Shown here: piece after piece, positions 56,411 to 64,000 of the stretch
Layout of the letters: each line of letters begins with the position of its first letter
How positions within the stretch are numbered: the stretch's first letter is position 1
Assembly (NCBI GenBank): GCA_947561585.1
Contig: CANNZV010002492.1
Location: forward strand, 1 to 64,000
DNA length: 64,000 nt
Direction: 5' to 3'
Source of the DNA: Caprella mutica
Taxonomy: Eukaryota > Arthropoda > Malacostraca > Amphipoda > Caprellidae
The notes under the pieces: generated by a model
Told to the model about the DNA's origin: nothing
The model's input: the letters and a program-made list of their open reading frames with translations, nothing else
Database searches by the model: none
Translations under genes and position numbers: made by a program

Positions 56411-56734
56411 GGTGGCACCTCTATAAGGACAGAAATTATATAGTTACTTACACTAAGAATGTTGTTCTTAAAATATATGTTCTAAAGATACCGATTTTAG
56501 TGAATAAAATCATAATGATAATGTATTCATACACCGAATAGGTTTTTAAGGTCATAAATCGAAAGGTTACTGATTATAAAATACGACAAATAAGAATAAT
56601 GTGTTGAATAATTTCGGTTTCACTGGTGTTAAGGAAATGATTGAAACACACAAGTAACTATAAACTTACATTCCTTTGAATGAAAAAGAGCAGGTTATAC
56701 AAACAAACTAATGCACAGGAGAGGATAAAAAAGA

Positions 56735-58580
56735 CGCCTCTCGCCTTCGGTAAGGCACGAGTCCATTGCAGGGGTTATTCTGGTCCCACCAAAAGAATCT
56801 CATGAAGTCACGATGTCTGGGATCAACGTAGAAGGAATTGAACATTCTTTCGACATCCGCAGCAAAGCCTAATGCCTACAACTCCAAGACGAAATCTCCT
56901 GAGAACACCAAAAATTCTGTTGTTCTCGTCAAGTCCCTGTAAACAGTCATTCAGGCTTGTGCCGTTGTACCTAGCACTGGAGTCGAAGACCATACGAATC
57001 TGGTTTTTCTGGTCTATTGAGAACACTGGAACGTATAAGTACTCCATGAAGAGCTGGCCCCTTGGCATTTTCTCAACTTGACCCTTTGCTATGTAGTCTC
57101 TAAAGATCTCGAGGCAGCTAGCCAACTTCGCTGGATCTCTCTGCATACGACGAAGTGTATAAGAAGACCTCATAAAGACGGGCCTTTTGCTATCAGGAAG
57201 AACAGCTCCATCAAGGAGGGGAAGGGGGAATAAGAACTGTTGCTCATCCTTGGAATGATCAAGTTCCTCATCATCAAGATACTCCCTGAACACCTCGAAG
57301 CCAAGAGTGATGTGTGTATTTGACTGAGGGTAATCATTCTTGGCAACGTAGTGCTCGAAGCCACAAGCTATCTTCAGGCACTCGGTATCTTCGTAATATT
57401 TTCGTTCCAAGCATGCAGGGCCAACCAGAGACCATCCGAGAGAAGATCTGTAGACATACGGATGATTAGAACCATAAGATCTTCCTCTCATGGCTCCACC
57501 ACAGTCGGCTCCCACCAGGATGAGAACCTTTATGTCCTCGTCCAATGAAGAGAAACGTTTGGCGTAACTTTTATATGAGGGTCTGGTCTTCGTCTGGTAA
57601 TCAGAGATTGTAGTTAGTTTGTAAATAATGGCATCACCCTCAATTCTAAAATGTTTCAACACTTTTGGATCCACTAAAGAGCAATTATTGTGATCATCCA
57701 AGATCGCTAGGCAACGTAAGGAACCAGGTATGTTTTACTCTCAAATCTACAATCGATGTCTTCAATCAAATTATTACATTATCTTCGTTATGCACGACAT
57801 ATTTGAGCACAAAATGAATTCAATTATCGAGAATCTCTATCGATATTACTAGGATTATTTCATCAATTGAGATCTCTAGTATTGGATCTTTGATTAGATG
57901 ATTGCAAGGAAGTTAGGATTGAACTTAAAATTATGAAACTTTTCAGAATTTTCCTTATGCAGGATTGTAGGGTGACCCCTTTGACATCTCTCACAGGTCA
58001 CATCAACCTTGAAATCTCTCTCTTGATGGTTGGGTTACAGGCACTTGTAACAGAACACATTGTCTCTCATAAACTGTATTTTAACTAGATAGGACATACT
58101 GCCAAACTTACTGCAATGCTCCTGTGTATTGCCATAGACCTAATGAAGAATGCACTTCTTAGCTTCATCCGAATTCGAAGCCAGAACTTTCACATGACTA
58201 GTAGAAAGCTGTGAAAGCTGGCATGTTGAGCTCTGAAACATAGTTTTCCAGGAACTTCACAAATTCTCTGAATTTTGGAAGAGCTCCGTGCTCTTCTCCA
58301 TGGCGAAACACTTTGTTTGCCACCCGCTGCGAAACTTATCCGATAACTTGTCGAGGATTACCTGTGTTCCGCTTGATAGATTGAACGAACTGGACACTGC
58401 CTCATACTGATGAGAGCCAAATGACAAAATTCGAGGAGATCTTTCAGCAGAAAAGAGGTCCTACATGTTTTCAGAGTAGGAAACTCTCGTACCTTTTCGA
58501 TGGTAGAGTTAGACACTCTCTCGCTTGATCCGTACCTCTCCTCAAGAGTTTGCCAGAGGTCTCCAAAAGCCATATCTGGA
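56735..58580 (-). pseudogene. BEL/Pao retrotransposon: gag, protease, partial RT
   Basis: Minus strand, in order: gag (58573-58358, AFGDLWQTLEERYGSSERVS as in the DUF1759 part), a zinc-knuckle region (~58060-57960), a protease-side segment (57701 on: AILDDHNNCSLVDPKVLKHF-like, GADCGGAMRG, SSLGWSLVGP), and RT (VFMRSSYTLRRMQRDPAKL, YVPVFSIDQKNQIRMVFDSS, SLNDCLQG). A frameshift at ~56850 moves motif A (ADVERMFNSFYVDPRHRDFM) to another frame, and the element ends at ~56735. RT motif C, RNase H, integrase and both LTRs are absent. Strongly truncated and older than the Gypsy piece beside it. Confidence 0.8.
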
Positions 58581-58799
58581 TCTAAAGCCCCCCCCCCCCA
58601 AACTCGTCATCAAGGACCTGAGACGGTTTTGTGTTCGCTTGGGGAACATACATAAACTCTTGCGAGTTGGCCTCCGACTCCTCCAGTTTACGAGTAATTT
58701 GAGTCTTCCTGGACCAAAACTGGAGGTGTTCACCGTCAAAAGGATCCCCAAGTCCTCTCAGCAGTTCATGCTTGAGGTGCCTTCAGTTTAAACCATGAT

Positions 58800-60350
58800 A
58801 TACTGACTACATGGTATGCTCGCTAGATAATCAAAATGAGACCTGATCTGCGCATCGAGGTTGTGACGTCACGTGGATCTTTCATAGTTTGTTTACTTTT
58901 AGTCCACTACTGTATATTGACTGTATTCGTACCCGCCTGCCAAAGAGCCGCTTGAGTAGTCTTTAACAAATAAATTAAATAATAATAATAAAACAGGCTA
59001 GGAGAAAAGCACATATATTTGAAGACGTCATTCTGGTGTACAGTAACTAAAAAAAGGAAAAAGTCACAATATTTAAAGAAAATATTTAACTAATACATGT
59101 ATGTTTTAAACGTTAAACCATTATGAAATATATTCAACGAAACAGTGAAATTCAACATCAAATAGACGAATAGCGTAAAGCCTATTCAATGTCTAGAATT
59201 ATAATAGATAAATTAGTCTGCCAGCGAATAGATATAATTTTCTACGACTAAGGACAGAACTAGTTTTCTATGAAATCATTTTGAGGCGATACTAATACAA
59301 ATGTAAAAGAGCAAAACTTGAAAGATATACATAAGAGCAAAGAGAAGAGGGACATATTGTGGATAAATATTACTATATGTGAGGTACTCTGCTAGAAAAA
59401 TTGAGTTAGGTATTTATACATTTATAAACCGTGAAACAATGGAAAAGAGACGAAAAAAATTGAATAATTATTGATCTATATGATTATTAGGTATATAAAA
59501 ATAACTTGCATCAAGGTTGAGATCTAAACTACGGTATTTTGAGGTTAAGATTGTGAGGAATTCTAAAATATGACTGCACTAAAGATATGTACCTATTGAG
59601 ATGTAGGTACCTACCTACAGACTACAGTGTACCTATCTATCAAGAGGTAGGTATACCTACTAACATACTACAATTACATTGCACATATCTATCAAGAAGT
59701 AGGTACCTACCTACATTCTAGGCTAACTACCTATCAACAGGTACGTATGACCCTACCTTAGACTACCTATAGAGAGGTAGTCAAAGGTAGGTACCTGCAG
59801 GTACGTATGTACCTAAATACAGACTACAGTGTACCTACCTCTCTATATAGGTAGTGTAAGGTAGGTACCTGAAGACTTGCAGGTATTTAGATACCATGAA
59901 AGATATCAACCATTCTCTAGTTTGGTAAGAATATAAGGCCATTTCATCTTGGTAAATAAATCGTAATGTAATAGATACCTAGGAACAAAATCTTATAATA
60001 CAACTAATTTACACTATCTTATATACTTTTCATAACAGCAACTCTCATTATGTACCTAAGTGACTAGTACGCTATTGTGTAGTGCGTATACGTGAATTGA
60101 AGAAAAACTACAACCTGAGTTTGTGATTGATTAAAGATAGATTTCTTACACAAAAGTATTAAAGTTTTATTATATGCTAATGTTATCGCATAGAATAATG
60201 TTTTTTCTTTCTATTATCGAAAAAATTAACAATATTGTTAACCATATATACGTAACATTCAAATAATTACTCTGTTTGTTCTATTATAATAATGCATGAC
60301 ACACATTTCCTAGGGTGTGTAGGGTGGGTTGAGGAACCTGCGCGCTTGCA
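58800..60350. other. Non-coding region with a GTACCTAC-rich block
   Basis: No gene or element end supported outside 59570-59890, which is described separately. Confidence 0.4.
59570..59890. repeat. TAGGTAGGTACCTACC-rich palindromic block
   Basis: Many interleaved copies of GTAGGTACCTACCTAC, CTATCAAGAGGTAGG and CAGACTACAGTGTACCTA. GGTACC is self-complementary, so the block can form many alternative small hairpins. The longer unit (~220 bp, ending CAGACTACAGTGTACC) appears twice. Confidence 0.65.
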
Positions 60351-60353
60351 TAC

Positions 60354-60607
60354 CTGTAGTTATTATATCATGGTTTGAACCATCCAATCTGTGACGACCA
60401 GAGTAATTCACTAACTCAGACCGCTCAATCAATTTTGGAGCCGAAACAACAGTCTCCCTTTTAGCTTTAGTTGGCTCCTCCTCTCGCTTGCTGTGATCAA
60501 GATAATTATCGGAATCCTCAATCCATTTCTCCAGAACATTTTCTACTTGCGGGGCCTCACGGAGAATTGAGGTTAATGGCTGGTTCCTTATTTCAGGGAT
60601 GGCACCA
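60354..60607 (-). CDS. Internal exon of an unidentified gene
   Basis: Reading minus, the acceptor CTGTTTTTCTAG and the donor ACTACAG|GTATGC enclose 254 nt with one long open frame (84 full codons): GAIPEIRNQPLTSILREAPQ, then ENVLEKWIEDSDNYLDHSKR, REEEPTKAKRE, SAPKLIERSELVNYSGRHRL. The composition is charged, helical/disordered, with no cysteine, and codon use looks natural. It is locally GC-richer than its flanks, as a conserved exon would be. One nt precedes the first codon and one follows the last. No domain recognised. Neighbouring exons were not found with certainty; the coiled-coil piece at 61.2 kb is upstream but ends in a stop. Confidence 0.5.
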
Positions 60608-61185
60608 CTAGAAAAACAGGTCTTCTCATAACTGGGAATGGAAAATCAAACATTTGTTAATATGTGTTTTAATGGAATCAGCATATTTAATTATGTATGA
60701 TTACATACTCTGTTCATCTAAATAATACTTATTTAAGAAAAGAAAATTTAATTTATTTTGAAAAAGCGTCATCTAGTGACAAATAGCACAAACTTTGCAC
60801 GAGTCATTGACGACGCCATCTTGTTGTTATTTCACAAACGTTGTGCAAAAACTTTTGTATATCTGCGAGTGATATTATAAATTAGCTATAACTCTAAAAA
60901 TACTTTATTTGTTAGTATATTGAATGTAAATCACAAATTCATTTATTTATAGCTTATTTCTGAAGATAAACAGACATTCTATAAACGTTCATGAAGATTG
61001 TTCTGGAAAGTTCTGGAATTAATGCAAGCAACGCCGCCATCAATGAGATGATCGCATAAGCTGTTATGTTAATTATAAAAAACCCTATTTTCTCTGAAAA
61101 TACAGTGATTTGAGAAGACATATTTCATATCCGTCACTAATCAATGTTTATTTATAATATTATGATAAAATATTTGATATGAAAA

Positions 61186-61312
61186 TTATATGATCTCAGC
61201 CTTTATTTCTTGGACAGTTTCTACAGAGTGGTCCATATTAGACAGAATCCGTATCAAACTGTCTCTATCTCTGTTCTCCTCGGCTTCCAAGACTTTAAAG
61301 GTCCTCTCCAGG
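61186..61312 (-). CDS. Possible terminal exon encoding a coiled coil
   Basis: After the acceptor TTTTTTTCTCGGAG the frame reads LERTFKVLEAEENRDRDSL, IRILSNMDHSVETVQEIK, AEII and stop TAA. Hydrophobic residues fall at heptad positions, giving a ~40-residue amphipathic helix. AATAAA-type signals follow within 60 nt. Just upstream lies a ~290-bp segment duplicated in intron 2 of the Ig-CTLD gene. In lectin genes a coiled-coil exon often lies between recognition domains, so relation to that family is possible but unproven. Confidence 0.35.
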
Positions 61313-61436
61313 CTCCGAGAAAAAAATGAATTTATAACAGAATATTATATAACTAAGGTCTACGATCATTATTCTGCAAACCGCATACAATTCGGTTCAA
61401 TATATATTTTATAATTTATTTTTAAAGTTTTTTAAT

Positions 61437-61720
61437 ACTCTGTGAACAACAATTGAGCGAATCACTAATCTGATACTCAAGAAGATTATGTTTTGATTAC
61501 AAATTTGAATTTTATAAACAAACCATGCGTTTTCGGCCTTCATTTAAATTATTTTAGATATTAATTGTTTCCTAAAGTATATTAACGTTTCTATTATAAG
61601 TTCATTCAATTTTATACCTTTACATGAATATTAAATGGATTTATTAAACCTAATTCCTAGTTGACATTCAAAACTAATGGTGTACATTCTTTTTCTTCAG
61701 GCTGAAAATTTCTTAAATTA
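61437..61720. repeat. Duplicated ~290-bp segment (partner 37625-37905)
   Basis: Same orientation and order of conserved blocks as the intronic copy. Could be an ancient dispersed element or the trace of a gene duplication. Confidence 0.65.
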
Positions 61721-61869
61721 GTAAGTCGTAAGTAAAATAGGTTTTGTAGAGTTTTGATTTTTAAAATCTTTAAAAGCATATAAAATTAAAAATATGCTAC
61801 CAAATTCGATGCGGTTTGCAGCAAAATGATAAGGAACATTAGCTGAACAATTTCAACAATTTCAAATAT

Positions 61870-62277
61870 CTTAACTGAAGCATTAATTAATATCTTAACT
61901 GAAGCATTAATTAATATCTTAACTGAAGCATTCCATTAATATTTAACTGAAGCATTAATTAATATCTTAACTGAAGCATAAATTAATATCTTAACTGAAG
62001 CATTCCATTAATATCTTAACTGAAGCATTCCATTAATATCTTAACTGAAGCATTAATTAATATCTTAACTGAAGCATTAATTAATATCTTAACTGAAGCA
62101 TTAATTAATATCTTAACTGAAGCATTAATTAATATCTTAACTGAAGCATTAATTAATATCTTAACTGAAGCATTAATTAATATCTTAACTGAAGCATTAA
62201 TTAATATCTTAACTGAAGCATTAATTAATATCTTAACTGAAGCATTAATTAATATCTTAACTGAAGCATTCCATAAA
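61870..62277. repeat. 24-bp tandem array (~17 copies)
   Basis: Unit ATTAATTAATATCTTAACTG + AAGC (24 bp), with ATTCCATTAATAT variants at the left. A multiple of three, so the minus strand has an open INASVKIL repeat frame that is an artefact. Confidence 0.9.
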
Positions 62278-63487
62278 TAGTACACTTAGTAATTATATAA
62301 AAAGTCTGGTCTTCTATTTTAAGAAGAGAAATGTAACAAATCAGGCCGTATATATTAAGTAAGCCATGCATAAATAAACATTTCTTATAAAAATATATTC
62401 TAACTATAATGTTACTGCTATGAAAAAAGGGTTGCAAATCACAGGCATCTTAGAGGGTTAATCATAATGTATTCAAATCATTTACTTTTCCTTCTATTTA
62501 CTCTTTGATAGTTTTTCCCTTAAAAGGTTTTCAAATTAACAAAAAAGAGTCAATCTATCTGATTAGGCAGAAAAATGTAATATGATTCATCACTAAAATA
62601 ATACACTTAGATTCGACTACTTTCCATAGTAAAAATATAGAACAATCAACAGACATTTGGTAACTGCGTTTATATTGAAAAAAAAATTTATACGTTGAGA
62701 AAATATTGTTGAAAGAAGCTAGATCTTACCGTTAATAAAAATCAAATCCTTTGCAAGCTATGAAGGGTGGATTAATTCTAAAGAGATTAGAACCACGAAA
62801 GAAATAATTAAATCCATTGTAATTAAATATGAATTATTAGAAAAAAACAGTAGCACAAAATAAAGAATCATAAGAAAATAATTTCTAACTTTGAGTTAGT
62901 TGTATCATATGAAATTCCAAATTCTGCATGAATTAACCTTCTAGAAATGTGATAAGTGAATTTCTTCGAAATTAGAGATTGGTTTATTTCAATACCAAAA
63001 TAATTTTGTCTTTGATTTGAAATATATGTTGGATGATTATATTATCGTGGTTTTGAAGGAACATTGTAAGCTGAACCACTTACAAAAAGTGGATCTAGTA
63101 ACAGCACACATTCCAATTTACAATGGCAATACACCATCTTTTCAATTTCAAATTACCTCTTTTCTGGGTGAAAATATTTGCAAAATATTTAAGGGATAAA
63201 CCCAATGTTCTTTTTTCAGAGTTTTTCATGCGTCCTCTCACTATTAAGTTTTCCTTACACGCACCACACTTTCGTGCACGACAGTGCTTCAACATAATGA
63301 TCTTGAATTTATTAATTCTGTCTTCTTTAAGGAAGTGTGATGAATTCTTCTTAGATTTGAACGGTAGAATGGAATTCTTAGTCTTTTTCTTGTTAGTCTC
63401 TTCAAATTCAGGAGATCGTATTGAAATAACTGTGCTAATATAGTGTTCACAAAGCTTGCATTCAAACACAGGTAAAGTTTCAGATTC
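62278..63487. other. No gene seen
   Basis: AT-rich. Open frames at 63095-63613 on both strands overlap each other and run into the G-rich-terminus element, so none is convincing. Confidence 0.35.
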
Positions 63488-64000
63488 CAGGACAATAACC
63501 CCCGCGGTCAAAAAAAAAAAAACGGAAAAAAACCCCCCGGACAAAAACTCCCAAGCAAAAAACCCCCGGTCTATATAAATAGCATAATTCATTTTTATTA
63601 ATATATTAAACATTATTCAATGCAAACCAATAATTATTACATTTTCTTCGAAAATATGACAATTTTTTGCAAACTAAGGTATACCCAATTACCTATTAGC
63701 TATATAGTAAAAATAAGTACAGTATACATTTTGTCACTATCAAACCTGGCTGGGGGGGGGGGGGCAAGCCCCAAACCCCCCCCCCCCCCCAATCGGACCA
63801 CTAACCTAACCTTAGGTGCACTATATTTCTTTATATTTATAGCATATAGTAATTTCATTTATAAAATATTAATGAAAATTAATTAAAATGAATTATGCTA
63901 TTTATATCAACCAGGGGTTTTTTGCACGGGGTTTTTTGCTTGGGGGGTTCTTGTCCGGGGGGTTTATTGTACGTTTTTTTTTTTTTGTCCAGGGGGTATA
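63488..64000. mobile_element. Element with G/C-rich repetitive termini (copy 2, runs off the window)
   Basis: Starts CAGGACAATAACCCCCGCGG as in copy 1, with CCCCCCGGACAAAAACTCCC modules. The core is present inverted relative to copy 1 (GTCTATATAAATAGCATAAT to TTTGTCACTATCAAACCTGG), then a second, direct-orientation half-core (AATGAATTATGCTATTTATA at ~63890). A G13/C15 inverted homopolymer pair lies at ~63752-63790. Continues past position 64000. Confidence 0.65.

Noticed and set aside
62016..62285. 89-codon minus-strand frame with INASVKIL repeats
   Set aside because: 24-bp array artefact.

Overview
This is a gene-poor, AT-rich stretch of an invertebrate animal nuclear genome. Most of it is decayed and nested transposable elements (TEs) plus tandem arrays. 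Spliced genes, GT-AG introns, TATA/Inr and AATAAA signals, and the TE families present (LINEs with APE or restriction-like endonuclease, BEL/Pao, Gypsy, DIRS, Tc1, DD37D mariner, hAT, PIF/Harbinger-like and Tigger-like MITEs) all point to a metazoan. The species is not determinable from the sequence. A secreted Ig plus C-type-lectin protein recalls the molluscan VIgL/CREP architecture, so a gastropod is one candidate, but this is inference only.

Main result: no long open reading frame marks a host gene, but reading splice sites by eye on the minus strand gives a complete six-exon gene (CDS 31493-40911). All phases are compatible and the product has 269 residues: signal peptide, one Ig domain, and a six-cysteine long-form C-type lectin domain (CTLD). 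It has a TATA box and initiator at 41.0 kb and a poly(A) signal at 31.34 kb. Its introns hold hAT, mariner, LINE and DIRS debris. A second, small minus-strand gene (9.08-11.0 kb, three exons, basic C-terminus) starts inside a perfect 90-bp inverted duplication that copies its first exon and promoter. Two further isolated exon candidates lie at 60.35-60.61 and 61.19-61.31 kb.

Layout: 0.1-2.1 kb hAT-type element carrying a 32-bp minisatellite; 3.06-3.63 kb 22-bp array; 4.36-8.88 kb nearly intact APE LINE (minus); 9.1-11.3 kb small gene with MITEs and a G-rich-terminus element; 11.35-17.1 kb recombinase remnant, ~275-bp repeats with inserted MITEs, ~120-bp repeats; 17.4-20.9 kb hAT split by a Tigger-like MITE and a solo LTR; 20.9-22.5 kb nested MITEs carrying a THAP-like ORF; 26.3-28.6 kb dispersed repeat split by a Tc1 element; 31.3-41.05 kb Ig-CTLD gene; 42.0-45.6 kb arrays and a TE whose termini are motif arrays; 47.3-50.9 kb PHD-RT-RLE LINE (minus); 51.0-52.3 kb mariner; 52.7-54.0 kb hAT (the 'empty site' relative of the 17.4 kb copy); 55.7-56.4 kb Gypsy 3' end; 56.7-58.6 kb BEL/Pao (minus); 60.3-61.3 kb exon candidates; 61.9-62.3 kb 24-bp array; 63.5-64 kb second copy of the G-rich-terminus element.

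The TEs do not form a working system. All transposases and RTs seen are frame-broken, and three DNA-transposon enzymes are either reduced to tails or have a catalytic Asp replaced by Asn. Several paralogous empty sites inside the window allow insertion order to be read directly.
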